This document shows, piece after piece, positions 5,837 through 14,242 of a stretch of 24,381 nt of DNA. Source of the DNA: a virus; IMG/VR virus record IMGVR_UViG_3300021077_000040, positions 1-24,381 of that record. The stretch is one strand, 5' to 3'. Numbering within the stretch: position 1 is the first letter of the stretch; every line of letters starts with the position of its first letter. A program made the translations under genes and the position numbers. The notes under the pieces are model-generated. The model was not told the origin of the DNA. It did not search any database and worked only from the letters and a program-made list of their open reading frames with translations.

Positions 5837-7501
5837 TTATTCGTATCTTATAAATTTACTTACTAGCGCGGTAGGCTGAATAAGACTAAATCCTGTTGGC
5901 GGTGTCGTTAACGGAACATTGGCCAATGACTGCCCCCCATTTGATACTATGTTTGCAGTTGTAGTGGCTGTTCCTGCAGCATAACCAAATCCTCCACCGC
6001 TTCCTTGTACAGGTACGGTAGTTGTATGTGTATGTTGGGGGATATTTGCCGCTACTAATGCTATGGATGCAGCTCCTCCTTTGTTACCCAGACCATTAAC
6101 GGGTAGAAGCGATCCGTAAGCACCTGCTGTTACATATCCGGTTAATAAAGGAACGTTAAAAGTAGTTGAACCATCGCCATTTCCCCAAGGGAAAAATGTT
6201 ACAACCTGCGTTCCTGTAACAGTAGCATTATTTGATATGGTTACCGTAGTCCCAACGATGTTAGTAACGGTGGTGTTTGCAGGAATTCCCGTACCCTCTA
6301 ACGGTATACCTATATAGAGAAGGTTCGCGGTAGAAAGAACAAACGTATTTGTTGATGCAATTAATGCCACCGATTGCTTTAATGTTATAGCCGCCAACAA
6401 TAATTGAAAAGCGTTTCTTATAATAGCCGTACCATCGGTTGGTAAATAATGCAAAGGTATTGCATAAGCCGCTGAATCAATAATTGTCCCCACAGGAACT
6501 ATGGGGTAAGCCGTATTGTAGGTATGGTCTATTTGTCTATTGATTGAATCTTGTTCAAAGCTGGGCTCTACCGGAACATCTTCAACAGCTAATTGAATAC
6601 TGGTTACATAAATATCAATATTACTTGGGAGCATTAATTGATATTCAATATAAGCAGCAGGTGGGATATTGGTATTGGTTGTTGCAGGTAACTGCGCATA
6701 CCCCGTAAACTCATTAAATGCCGGAACCACAGGGCTTAATGGCAATACGGTGCCTAATACTGTGCTGTTTGAGTCCACCAATTGAGCGGATATATTTTGT
6801 GGTAACTCATCAGGCCCTAGGCTTGCTGTGATTGCAGATGATACAAATTTATTTGCCCAAAGCATCCCGTTTTGTTCAAATCGTTGCGATAAAAATACAG
6901 AACCTGCTGTCCATCCATTCATAGTAATGCGTAGGGCATAAGGCGCATTACTTAGATTTGTCTCAGCATTATTGAGTGGAACTTGAGTAACTGTTACCGT
7001 TCCTGTTCCTGCTAAATTAAGAAACCACCCTGGAGCAACTTTTATTTTGCCCGCAATTGGTAATGAGGCTGCAGGGCCTGTGTAAGTATAAGGCGATGTA
7101 AAGTTAATCAATGCAAATTGTGGATTTGTTATTTGGTTGCTTGAAATAGTAGCCACCGTATCAACAGGTGTGGATCCTCCCTCACCCGGCACGTAGTTTT
7201 CCACTAAATAGATTAAAGGATCGCTTTGTGATGGCGGTGCAAGACCATTATTTTGTCGAAATTCAAGGCGATAAACTGTGTTAGGCTCAAAAAAAATATC
7301 ATTCGGGAGCGTGCCATTTCCTAGGAATTGAATCGGATCAGTCCATGGAACATTTAAATCCGGATCGTGAAAAACAGGCGCAGGCACATAGGGAATTTGA
7401 TTTGATAAAACCCACATCCAATAAGTATCATCAAATAACTTTCCCGTTAAATTCACCATAACCCAAATCGGATTGGCACCTCGTATACCTAATGATGGCA
7501 T
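5837..7501 (-). CDS. Tail fibre with C-terminal tail-collar-like domain
   Basis: A 554-residue protein. Residues 1-110 form an N-terminal domain (IRGANPIWVMVNLTGKLFDD; VYRLEFRQNNGLAPPSQSDP). Residues 115-310 look like a jelly-roll/carbohydrate-binding type beta domain (NPQFALINF, GWTAGSVFLSQRF). From about 335 the tail-collar fold seen in short fibres starts (PVGTIIDSAAYAIPLHYLPTDG) and continues at 440 with WGNGDGSTTFNVPLLTGYV, ANIPQHTHT and a C-terminal LIQPTALVSKFIRYE. The collar domain is interrupted at about 376-437 by an extra beta module. The ATG has AAGGGAG upstream. In P22 this region holds the tailspike gene; here a collar-type fibre probably plays the receptor-binding role. Confidence 0.8.
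   Translation of the reverse strand: MPSLGIRGANPIWVMVNLTGKLFDDTYWMWVLSNQIPYVPAPVFHDPDLNVPWTDPIQFLGNGTLPNDIFFEPNTVYRLEFRQNNGLAPPSQSDPLIYLVENYVPGEGGSTPVDTVATISSNQITNPQFALINFTSPYTYTGPAASLPIAGKIKVAPGWFLNLAGTGTVTVTQVPLNNAETNLSNAPYALRITMNGWTAGSVFLSQRFEQNGMLWANKFVSSAITASLGPDELPQNISAQLVDSNSTVLGTVLPLSPVVPAFNEFTGYAQLPATTNTNIPPAAYIEYQLMLPSNIDIYVTSIQLAVEDVPVEPSFEQDSINRQIDHTYNTAYPIVPVGTIIDSAAYAIPLHYLPTDGTAIIRNAFQLLLAAITLKQSVALIASTNTFVLSTANLLYIGIPLEGTGIPANTTVTNIVGTTVTISNNATVTGTQVVTFFPWGNGDGSTTFNVPLLTGYVTAGAYGSLLPVNGLGNKGGAASIALVAANIPQHTHTTTVPVQGSGGGFGYAAGTATTTANIVSNGGQSLANVPLTTPPTGFSLIQPTALVSKFIRYE
6191..6376 (-). other. Inserted beta module inside collar domain
   Basis: Residues about 376-437 of the fibre protein (TNTF...GTGIPANTTVT...TTVTISNNATVTGT..VTF) interrupt the collar domain between its AFQLLLAAI helix and the GNGDGSTTFNVP motif. 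The same kind of module occurs in the gp4-like protein (13385-13576), sharing TNTF, GTGI, TTV and T-[IL]-S. Confidence 0.6.
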
Positions 7502-7551
7502 TTATTAACTCCCTTTAAATTTAGTGCTTCCTTTTTGTCCATTTCCATGAT

Positions 7552-7574
7552 TATAATCCGTTTTTTAAGAGGAG
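7552..7574 (+). promoter_or_regulatory. Possible promoter and ribosome site for a plus-strand micro-gene
   Basis: A perfect TATAAT at 7552-7557 lies in the short gap between two leftward genes, and a purine-rich AAGAGGAG (7567-7574) follows 9 bases later, 7 bases before the ATG at 7582. There is no good -35 hexamer (TTCCTT or TCCTTT at the right distance), and TG lies at 7548-7549, one base off the extended -10 spacing. The order of box, short leader and ribosome site fits a promoter on the plus strand. Confidence 0.4.
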
Positions 7575-7581
7575 TTTAATC

Positions 7582-7653
7582 ATGTTGCTATTTATACTTG
7601 TCTGTGTACTTTTTTGGGGATCTTGGTTGGTTGCTGGTGATTTACTTAAATAA
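7582..7653 (+). CDS. 23-residue single-span hydrophobic micro-protein
   Basis: ATG at 7582 to TAA at 7651-7653 encodes a 23-residue peptide starting MLLFILVCVLFWGSWLV and ending AGDLLK. Residues 2-17 form one membrane segment with two Trp near its end, and the only charges are Asp20 and Lys23. The ribosome site AGAGGAG at 7-base spacing is among the best in the window, and a TATAAT box lies upstream. It is on the strand opposite to its neighbours, and its 3' end overlaps the end of the 7642-9030 ejection gene by 12 bp. Similar phage micropeptides act as holin-like or superinfection-exclusion proteins or bind host membrane enzymes, but nothing here chooses among them. It is too short to exclude chance entirely. 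Confidence 0.5.
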   Translation: MLLFILVCVLFWGSWLVAGDLLK

Positions 7654-9030
7654 ATCATAAAGCAATTTACCACCTGATGCCGTACCCCCTGCAAGACCTG
7701 TGCTTAAAAATATTTTCTTTAAATCTTTTATAGCCTTTTCTTTTTCCTGTATGCCTTGTGCATGTTTTGCCGCTTCAGTATGTTTTCCTAAGAAGTCTTT
7801 CATAGGTGCAGAGTTTTGTTTAAACAGTTTCTCTGGATTTTCGGGAACCAATCTCAAATCGCTTTGAACCATCTTACCTATCCCCTTACGCAAATTAGGG
7901 GCATAGTAAGTATCCATTATCTGTTTGTGCGCTTTCTTTCCTTGTCTCAATACGTGGGCTACGTCGATATGACCTTCTTTTAATAAATGTTTTTCTAAAA
8001 AGTCATTCATACGGTCACGCAAATCCATAATATCCTCGCCTTCATTTTCTTTTACAAGATCATCTCCGGCTAATTGCTTGGTGCCTTTTTTATAGAGGCT
8101 GCTTTGAATTTTATGAATAGCGTCATAATCACCGTTTTTGGCTCGCTCAAATAACTCATTAACGGAGGTTTTATTTTTAGGAAAATACTCTCGCGCTTGT
8201 GTTAAAAACTTTTCTTGCATGGGTATTTTAATATCCCGTTTCTTAATGGCTTGCTTTACCTGACCATAAAATTCATCTGCGGTTGATTGCAAGCGGTCAT
8301 GCGGTTTTTGTACGGCCTCCACCAATGCCTCTGGAGTAGACTTATTAGACAGTCCACGTAAGAAAGCAGGCAGTTTTTCGCCCACCTTACCCGCAGCTTT
8401 TCCGGCTAATGTTCCGGCACCTCCTAAAGCTAGCGCACCACCCGCACCCAAAGCCCTGTCTGTAGCATTTCCGGGTGTAGCAATAGCACCTGTTTCCGCC
8501 AGTGCAAGCGGTGTTTGTAATGCTTTAGGCACTTTAGCTAGTGCATTAACGCTTTTAAGTCCACCCATAAGCTTACCTAATAAGCCACCAGCTCCTATTA
8601 ATTCTCCTGTCATTTGCACTGATTTTTGGCCTGTTCCATGAGCTTGCGGAAATAATTCACGCAAATCTTGGCTATTCGCTAAGTTCTGGGTGAATTCGGT
8701 AGGAATTAAGCCTGCTACTCCCCGAATAGGAATCGACGCACCTTGTAATAATCCGCCTGCAGCTGCGGGAATATAATCCGTAACGTCGGTTATTCCTTTA
8801 GCCGCTGACTCAAGCATAGGCGATTTATCTTTAGGCGTAATCTTTAGCATCAAATCGCGCATCCAATCAGGCAAATTTGGGTGATCTTTAGATATTTTTT
8901 GACGAGCTAATTCCATCACTTTTTCTTGATCTTCGGGTGAAAGATCGTCAAATTCCTTTTTGCTGGCGTCTTCATGTGGCTCGTCGGCAAGCAGGTCTAT
9001 AGGTTCATCTGCAAGTAAGTCAATAGCCAT
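7642..9030 (-). CDS. Ejection (DNA-injection) protein, P22 gp16 position
   Basis: A 462-residue protein. It starts with a twice-repeated acidic octapeptide, IDLLADEP, then a charged helix. Residues about 85-215 are Gly/Ala/Leu-rich and weakly hydrophobic (AAAGGLLQGASIPIRGVAGLIP; ALGAGGALALGGAGTLAGKAAG), like membrane-inserting regions of phage internal virion proteins. The rest is highly charged and helical up to a last hydrophobic segment (IFLSTGLAGGTASGGKLLYDLF). In P22 the three ejection proteins gp7, gp20 and gp16 leave the virion to form a channel through the host envelope; this gene is third in the corresponding order. The TAATG overlap with the gene upstream and the AAGGGG site support the start. 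I see no peptidoglycan-hydrolase motif. Assignment rests on position and composition. Confidence 0.6.
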   Translation of the reverse strand: MAIDLLADEPIDLLADEPHEDASKKEFDDLSPEDQEKVMELARQKISKDHPNLPDWMRDLMLKITPKDKSPMLESAAKGITDVTDYIPAAAGGLLQGASIPIRGVAGLIPTEFTQNLANSQDLRELFPQAHGTGQKSVQMTGELIGAGGLLGKLMGGLKSVNALAKVPKALQTPLALAETGAIATPGNATDRALGAGGALALGGAGTLAGKAAGKVGEKLPAFLRGLSNKSTPEALVEAVQKPHDRLQSTADEFYGQVKQAIKKRDIKIPMQEKFLTQAREYFPKNKTSVNELFERAKNGDYDAIHKIQSSLYKKGTKQLAGDDLVKENEGEDIMDLRDRMNDFLEKHLLKEGHIDVAHVLRQGKKAHKQIMDTYYAPNLRKGIGKMVQSDLRLVPENPEKLFKQNSAPMKDFLGKHTEAAKHAQGIQEKEKAIKDLKKIFLSTGLAGGTASGGKLLYDLFK

Positions 9031-10160
9031 TATTTCCCCTTAGCCATCAATTGATCGATAAGCTGCCCAATAGGAATTTTTCTTAATTTAGCTGTGTGTA
9101 AAAGATTTTCCTTAGTGTATTTAGGGTTTACCTTGATTAACTCAGGCCCGTATACAGCTAATATTTGATCGTCATCCTCGCCTGCTGGGGGAGACCCACC
9201 AGATTCTTCATTTTTAATTTCTTGCTTATTATCGCCAACAACAAAACTTCCCGTTTTATCATCAAAATCTAGTTTAAGCGGGGATGTTCCTGCCTTGTTA
9301 AAGGTATCAAGCTCCTGCTCGGTAATTTGTTTCAATTGATTAAATTGCTGCAAGGCCACCTCAGGATTCTTTTTCCACTCACTAGGGTTGGTTAATTGGT
9401 CAATCTTATCCGTTGCAGAGGGCTGGATTGAATCACCCCAAAACTGGCGTAATTGTTTTGATAAGGTTTTAGCACTCGTCAACGCTTTTTGATAGGCCAT
9501 AAATTCAGCAGGTGGTGTACCCAAAGCTGCCTTTATAGAGTCCATCATGAATTTACCCTGTCCTTGTGGCCCGGAATATTGGACTAAATCCTCAGGCTTA
9601 ATAGAGTCCATAGTAATTTTAACGTTTTTGGCATAGGGTATTTTATTACGGATAGCCGCATCAGTGGTCTTTTTTCCTAACGCCTGATTATAAACACGGG
9701 CCTCGTCCTCACTAATAACATGTCCATCATCCCCCGATACCATGCCAGCGCTAATTTTCTGGGCGCCTTCTCCTTTGCCACCTTGCGTGCCTCCAGAACC
9801 TTTAGTCCCTAAACCACCGTTGAGTACGCCGTTACCACGCGCCGCAGCTGCCAGTTTTTCTTCGGGCGTAGCGGCACGCCAAGGCGCTAAATTTGATAAT
9901 TGCGTCCTATAATCCATAAGAGATTGATGGCCTTGCATTGCCATCTCATGCGCAGCTTTGGCCTGTAAATAACGCGGATCGCTTTCGCCGTATTGATTTT
10001 TTAATTGTTCAACATACATAGCGTTTGCCACATCTCCCGATGGGTGCAATGAGCCATTGTATTTGGCGTTCATAATCTTGGCGAACATATCCGATCCGGT
10101 ACGCAAACCCTTTAACAGGCCCTCACCCGGGGCGTCAGGCAATGGAATATTTAAAGGCAT
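9030..10160 (-). CDS. Probable ejection protein, P22 gp20 position
   Basis: A 376-residue hydrophilic, mostly helical protein with a Gly-rich linker at about 105-135 (RGNGVLNGGLGTKGSGGTQG) and a Pro/Glu-rich acidic linker near 315-330 (NEESGGSPPAGEDDD). The C-terminus (VNPKYTKENLLHTAKLRKIP) looks like a small helical domain. No enzyme motif was found. It lies between two other ejection-type genes, with TAATG overlaps on both sides, and has AGGAGG six bases before the ATG. The role as the second ejection/internal virion protein is inferred from gene order. Confidence 0.5.
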   Translation of the reverse strand: MPLNIPLPDAPGEGLLKGLRTGSDMFAKIMNAKYNGSLHPSGDVANAMYVEQLKNQYGESDPRYLQAKAAHEMAMQGHQSLMDYRTQLSNLAPWRAATPEEKLAAAARGNGVLNGGLGTKGSGGTQGGKGEGAQKISAGMVSGDDGHVISEDEARVYNQALGKKTTDAAIRNKIPYAKNVKITMDSIKPEDLVQYSGPQGQGKFMMDSIKAALGTPPAEFMAYQKALTSAKTLSKQLRQFWGDSIQPSATDKIDQLTNPSEWKKNPEVALQQFNQLKQITEQELDTFNKAGTSPLKLDFDDKTGSFVVGDNKQEIKNEESGGSPPAGEDDDQILAVYGPELIKVNPKYTKENLLHTAKLRKIPIGQLIDQLMAKGK

Positions 10161-10780
10161 TACGCACCTCCTGATAAATTCCAGCGCTTCGCTAACGCGC
10201 CACCAATTGGGCCTCCTAACGCACTACCCGCAGCGCCTATGCCCGTTCCTAATAATTTCTCAAGCATACTACCGCCCGCATTTTGCTTGCCATAAGCCAT
10301 ATTGGCAGAGTTCTGCCCCATATTCATAGCGTTATTGCTTTGAGTACCCGCAGCGTTAGCCCCCTGCCCATAAATTCCTGATGAAAGCCCTACTGCTTGT
10401 TTGTATTTTTCCATCAATTGGTCAAGATAATTTTGTTTATCATCTGCCCCAATTTGCGACGTGCCACGCTGTATTGCGTTTAGGGCGGTGTTTGAACCCA
10501 TAAGACCCATAGAGCTTGCCGCGTCCAGTCCGTGCTCCTGTGCTATTCCCTCGGCGTTTTTAGCAGCCTCTGATTCTTTATAGCCTGATGCCCACTTGTC
10601 TTGTAAGGCTTGTGGATCCATCAAATTCTTAAGCATTTCTTGTAAATTAGCGTATTGGTCTTGGCCATTTTGATTGTAGGGCTGCAAAGCACCCTGAGCC
10701 TGCCCGTAGTACTTATCAAGCTGCTCTTGTCCTTTCTCATAGCCTTTGCCGGGGTTTAAAAAACTCGATAACCAGCTCAT
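10160..10780 (-). CDS. Ejection protein, P22 gp7-like position
   Basis: A 206-residue protein, starting MSWLSSFLNPGKGYEKGQEQLDKYYGQAQ, a start typical of podovirus internal virion/ejection proteins. The centre is Gln/Asn/Ala-rich with an amphipathic helical pattern, and the end is a Gly/Ala hydrophobic hairpin (LGTGIGAAGSALGGPIGGAL). That combination matches the DNA-transfer proteins of P22-like phages (gp7, which is made as a larger precursor). The ATG has AAGGAG at seven bases. It is the first of three linked ejection genes, just after the tail-needle slot, as gp7 is in P22 after gp26 and gp14. Confidence 0.65.
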   Translation of the reverse strand: MSWLSSFLNPGKGYEKGQEQLDKYYGQAQGALQPYNQNGQDQYANLQEMLKNLMDPQALQDKWASGYKESEAAKNAEGIAQEHGLDAASSMGLMGSNTALNAIQRGTSQIGADDKQNYLDQLMEKYKQAVGLSSGIYGQGANAAGTQSNNAMNMGQNSANMAYGKQNAGGSMLEKLLGTGIGAAGSALGGPIGGALAKRWNLSGGA

Positions 10781-10791
10781 ATCACATCTCC

Positions 10792-11085
10792 TTATGGATA
10801 AGCTGTAGTCGTAAATTTGACTAAAGCCCCGTTTTGCATCCCTACATAAACGTTATTCGTGGTGTCATACAGCAAAATCCCATTGCCATAATCACCTGCT
10901 GTAAATCCTGCAGCAATTTGAGTGGCTGTTAAATTGGGAGCGCTTAAAAAATTAAATGACTCTTCAACATCATTAATTATTTCGTTTAAAGTATCAATAA
11001 GAACCCAAAGCCATTGCAAAAATTGGGGATCGAAATTCTGGCTTACAATAGGCGCGGAATCTATTCTATCTAAAAATAAAGCCAT
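10792..11085 (-). CDS. Small tail protein in the tail-needle (gp26) slot
   Basis: A 97-residue protein. Residues 1-50 form a long amphipathic helix (FLQWLWVLIDTLNEIINDVEESFNFL) and residues 50-97 a small beta-rich piece (ATQIAAGFTAGDYGNGILLYDTTNNVYVG, then ALVKFTTTAYP). I recall similar short proteins next to gp10-like genes of other podoviruses; their role is not known to me. In P22 the trimeric coiled-coil needle gp26 (233 residues), which plugs the portal channel, is encoded at this position. A short trimer with a tip could be a reduced plug, but this is only inferred from place and shape. The start overlaps the gp10-like stop (TAATG) and has GGAGGAG. Confidence 0.6.
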   Translation of the reverse strand: MALFLDRIDSAPIVSQNFDPQFLQWLWVLIDTLNEIINDVEESFNFLSAPNLTATQIAAGFTAGDYGNGILLYDTTNNVYVGMQNGALVKFTTTAYP

Positions 11086-12884
11086 TAATTTGCTCCTCCA
11101 CTAACACGCCGTGTATTTCGTACAGCTCCCAATACAACAATAGGCGCTGAGCTTACACAAACAAGCCTGTAGCAACGATTACGGCTTATCCCTAACTCAT
11201 ACCAGCGCATACGCCATCGGTAGGCACCAAGAGGGCTAAACTCGCGATTATCAGCGGTTCCTAGCGTGTATGTTTCACCACCATCATCAGAATAATAAAG
11301 CTCAACGTGAGGTTTAAATAAAGCGTTGTAATGATTGTCGTCAAAAGTGGGTGTGTTTGAACCCTCAGCAATAATGTATTTATCATCCTCTGTAAGCATA
11401 TAAACAGGGTTTGTCGGCGTAGATGTCTCACCAACAATAAACACGGTATTAAGAAAGGGAGCATTGCTCTTATAAAAAGTCTTGTTACCGAAAACAAAAT
11501 CAATCTCGACGTATTCATCCATGAACTCCGAATAATCAGGTAAAAAGATTTGTTGCGTTACCAGCTCATAACGCATCGGGTATTTTAAAAACGCATCATC
11601 AGCCTGTGGGTTAGGTTGTTCTGGGTTTCTAAGCTCATTATGATAAATATTACCCGCCATTTCATAAATAGCCGGATCGCCAATCAACGTCACCAAATGC
11701 TTATTATTAAAATACACATGCTTTAAAATACGACTGCGCTCACCGTTAAGCTCAATACAACGCCCCCACGTCCCTGTGGCAAAGTTGTACTCTATCGAGT
11801 TCGCATTATCCTCAATATCCAAATCACCTATACTTAAAAACTTACCCGCAGATGCCCTATAAAAAATAGTATTCTCATATTGATATAAAAACCCGTCCAC
11901 CTCATTGGTTAAAAACGGGCTTAAATCATTGCTATGTGTGGAGTTTTCCAGCAATACGTTAATCGCCTGGGATGAGATAGGCTCAGGCTTTTGTCCCCCT
12001 GACATCATAAATGTTACAAGGCCCGTGGAATTACGCGCCAACCATACCATCATCCCAAAGTCGACCGACAAACTATTGGGGTCGGCTATCCCATAATCAA
12101 AGTTATAGGAGCTGTTTAATTTCCAAGGAAACTCAACCGTAACACCGCCTACCGTAATTTGGGTGATAATGTTTGCCCAAACGTCGGTAGTAAAATCGCA
12201 CATAATGTACAATTGGTTTTGTAAAACAGCAAATTGACCAATAACACCGGACGCTCTATTGTTTAGCGCGATGCCGTTAACGGTAAAATAGGTGTTTGGG
12301 TTTCCTGCTAAATTTGCTTGCGTTAAATAATAGTTTGGCGTATTGGCCTGACTTACGACGAAGCGGTTACCGAACGCTGCGACATAGAGAGGGGCGCCCC
12401 CGGTAGTGGAGCCACCGGGGGCATTTGGATCGGTAACCACTGCGGCTGTGACGTTAGTGCCGTTTTCCGTAATCACGAAAATACTGGTGCCATCGGTCAT
12501 CATATTGTAAACAATAGAGCCTACCGCAAGCGTGGCAAACCAAATAGGTCCACCTAACGCGACGTTAATAGGCAATATTTTAAAATTATAAAATCGGTCG
12601 TATTGATAAACGGTCGTACCGTCTACCACATACAAATAATTAATTGATTTATACTCAGCCCGAGGTTGAATATTGAAAACAAGCCTGTTTTGATTTTGAA
12701 AGCGCACGTGTTGGCGCCCCATAGCAGGGTATAGGGCTTGTTGTTTCTTGCCAGATTCTACCTTTATTCCGTAGAAATTGGCGCAATCCATAGAGCCAAA
12801 TTGGGTAAAGCGCTGGACGTCATAATAACAAAATATAGGCAATTCCTCTATTTTGGCAGAGGTTGGCCTGTTGGCCGCGACCAT
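11085..12884 (-). CDS. P22 gp10-like packaged-DNA stabilisation / tail hub protein
   Basis: A 599-residue beta-rich protein with few cysteines. The layout of repeated short beta strands with aromatic residues (YLYVVDGTTVYQYDRFYNFK, GNRFVVSQANTPNYYLTQ, QNQLYIMCDFTTDVWANI, FATGTWGRCIELNGERSRIL, HLVTLIGDPAIYEMAGNIYH) suggests a beta-propeller, as in P22 gp10 (472 residues), which binds gp4 below the portal and holds the tail fibres. The C-terminus (HVELYYSDDGGETYTLGTAD; GAYRWRMRWYELGISRNRCYRLV) is typical of this family in other podoviruses. It directly follows the gp4-like gene with a TAATG overlap, the same order as P22. The extra length relative to P22 gp10 lies in the propeller and C-terminal part. 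Confidence 0.8.
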   Translation of the reverse strand: MVAANRPTSAKIEELPIFCYYDVQRFTQFGSMDCANFYGIKVESGKKQQALYPAMGRQHVRFQNQNRLVFNIQPRAEYKSINYLYVVDGTTVYQYDRFYNFKILPINVALGGPIWFATLAVGSIVYNMMTDGTSIFVITENGTNVTAAVVTDPNAPGGSTTGGAPLYVAAFGNRFVVSQANTPNYYLTQANLAGNPNTYFTVNGIALNNRASGVIGQFAVLQNQLYIMCDFTTDVWANIITQITVGGVTVEFPWKLNSSYNFDYGIADPNSLSVDFGMMVWLARNSTGLVTFMMSGGQKPEPISSQAINVLLENSTHSNDLSPFLTNEVDGFLYQYENTIFYRASAGKFLSIGDLDIEDNANSIEYNFATGTWGRCIELNGERSRILKHVYFNNKHLVTLIGDPAIYEMAGNIYHNELRNPEQPNPQADDAFLKYPMRYELVTQQIFLPDYSEFMDEYVEIDFVFGNKTFYKSNAPFLNTVFIVGETSTPTNPVYMLTEDDKYIIAEGSNTPTFDDNHYNALFKPHVELYYSDDGGETYTLGTADNREFSPLGAYRWRMRWYELGISRNRCYRLVCVSSAPIVVLGAVRNTRRVSGGAN

Positions 12885-13828
12885 TAAATACCTGCCCTAA
12901 CGCGCCATGCGCCATTAAGTAAGCTTTGCTCATCGCCCATAATAGAAAGATTAACCTCGCTCGCAGACTCCATATTGTCCTTAAGCTCGCGGTATTCTGC
13001 CTCTAAATCATCCGTCCACGCGCTACCACGTCCTTTAAACTTAGAAACGTATTTAGCGGTGGCATACATAAAATAAAGCTGCCAATACTCAGGAACTGAG
13101 CTCATATCATCATTAACGGTAAGGCTTGGAAGTTGAAATTTTCCTCTACAATAAAATTGATAATATTGACTGGGCGCAGGATATAAGCGCATTGAAACAA
13201 AGTTTGTATTTGGAAATGTGATTACAAACCGGGGCAAGCCTTGAAGCGGCTCATATTTCCATGCGGATAAATAATCATCTCGTGATTTATCAATCAACGG
13301 ATAGGTAACGCCGTTTAATACAAGCCACGCATTGTCTAAATTAGCTAGACGCCCCATTTTAATATAAACGGTATTGTTAGCCGCGCTAAAGGTTAAAAGG
13401 GAGGATCCTGTAAATAAAACATTTTGAGATAAAGTAATAGTGTTATCCGCTATCGAAAATACGGTTGTCGGTGGAAAAGGTTGTATCCCCGTACCCGTAA
13501 CCACCTCTCCCACGGCATAAATACTGCCGTCTGCCACCGTAAACGTATTGGTTCCTGCCGTAAGAAGTACCGTTTCTGTTTGGGTGCCAAAAGCAGGAGT
13601 GGGATATGAGGGATCGCAAAATACAATATCTGTATTTCCAATATTAACAGCAGCGGTCACCGTTTGCGCTACGGTTAACATAAGTCCTGAGCTTGCATAC
13701 GATTGCATTATTTGATTAAGTACACGCACCGCTAGCGCCTCATCATCCCCGTGCAATGGCACCGTAGGGTTTGATGCGCTAATCAATCGATACATTTGAT
13801 AAACAAATTCTCGGACTGTTAAGAACAT
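12884..13828 (-). CDS. P22 gp4-like head-to-tail adaptor
   Basis: A 314-residue protein. The N-terminal helices (LTVREFVYQMYRLISASNPT ... EALAVRVLNQIMQSYASSGL) and the C-terminal helical part (PEYWQLYFMYATAKYVSKFKGRG; LEAEYRELKDNM) match the gp4 family, which forms a dodecameric ring under the portal. P22 gp4 has 166 residues; here an extra beta-rich insertion of about 150 residues separates the two helical parts, including a module at 85-148 like one in the fibre protein and a segment YIKMGRLANLDNAWLVLNGV that resembles common tail-adaptor beta domains. P22 gp4 also hydrolyses peptidoglycan; I see no motif that shows this here. TAATG overlaps on both sides couple it to its neighbours. Confidence 0.75.
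   Translation of the reverse strand: MFLTVREFVYQMYRLISASNPTVPLHGDDEALAVRVLNQIMQSYASSGLMLTVAQTVTAAVNIGNTDIVFCDPSYPTPAFGTQTETVLLTAGTNTFTVADGSIYAVGEVVTGTGIQPFPPTTVFSIADNTITLSQNVLFTGSSLLTFSAANNTVYIKMGRLANLDNAWLVLNGVTYPLIDKSRDDYLSAWKYEPLQGLPRFVITFPNTNFVSMRLYPAPSQYYQFYCRGKFQLPSLTVNDDMSSVPEYWQLYFMYATAKYVSKFKGRGSAWTDDLEAEYRELKDNMESASEVNLSIMGDEQSLLNGAWRVRAGI
13385..13576 (-). other. Beta module inserted in gp4-like protein
   Basis: Residues about 85-148 of the gp4-like protein (ETVLLTAGTNTF..., VTGTGI, TTVFSIADNTITLS, SSLLTF) align with residues 376-437 of the collar-type fibre. TNTF, GTGI, TTV and a final TF are at matching positions. Confidence 0.6.
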
Positions 13829-14196
13829 TATTTTCTCGCTTTTTTAGGTAGAAAATCATCTTCAGCCTTAACCTCAAACGCCAAATCTTGAGCAGGAGCG
13901 GCCTCATCCAAATCAATAAAATCCTCTTCAATAAGCGCAGGCTCTTCTTTAAGCTCTAAAGTAGTTTCACCAACCGATTTAGACGCAGGCTTTCGTACCC
14001 GTTTTGGCTTTTCAGGAGCTGCCACAGATTCTTGCGCGTCCTCGCGCGTTGCAAACCACAAACCTGTTTCCATATGCTTTTCATACGAATCCCAAGACTC
14101 CACAAGTTTTTGTGAGCCGTCTGGCGCGTAAATAAATACTCTAAAATTATTTTTTGATACGATTTGACCTAAATAAATTGCAGGCGCCTCTTTCAT
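13828..14196 (-). CDS. Hypothetical protein between coat and adaptor genes
   Basis: A 122-residue protein. Residues 1-45 form a compact domain (AIYLGQIVSKNNFRVFIYAP, ESWDSYEKHMETGLWFATRE) that may be a small beta fold. The rest is disordered, first Lys/Pro/Arg-rich, then strongly acidic (EEPALIEEDFIDLDEAAPAQ), ending KKARK. The open frame extends upstream to 14244, but that extension lies in a hairpin after the coat gene; the ATG at 14196, with AAGGATG seven bases before it, is the likely start. It stands where some podoviruses have head-completion or decoration proteins. No family is recognised. Confidence 0.6.
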   Translation of the reverse strand: MKEAPAIYLGQIVSKNNFRVFIYAPDGSQKLVESWDSYEKHMETGLWFATREDAQESVAAPEKPKRVRKPASKSVGETTLELKEEPALIEEDFIDLDEAAPAQDLAFEVKAEDDFLPKKARK

Positions 14197-14218
14197 AGCT
14201 ACCATCCTTGTAAAAGCT

Positions 14219-14242
14219 GGTGCCCTCATTTGCGAGGGCACC
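14219..14242 (-). terminator. Hairpin after the coat gene, probable partial terminator
   Basis: GGTGCCCTC and GAGGGCACC form a perfect 9-bp stem with a 6-base loop, starting eight bases after the coat stop codon. On the minus strand the stem is followed by AGCTTTTAC, a short T-run, so termination would be partial. It would let an abundant coat message end here while some polymerase continues into the tail genes. It may also protect the 3' end of the coat message. Confidence 0.65.

Noticed and set aside
7502-7560. Nineteen-codon minus-strand frame before the collar-fibre gene
   Set aside because: It contains the fibre ribosome site and overlaps its start; no independent ribosome site.
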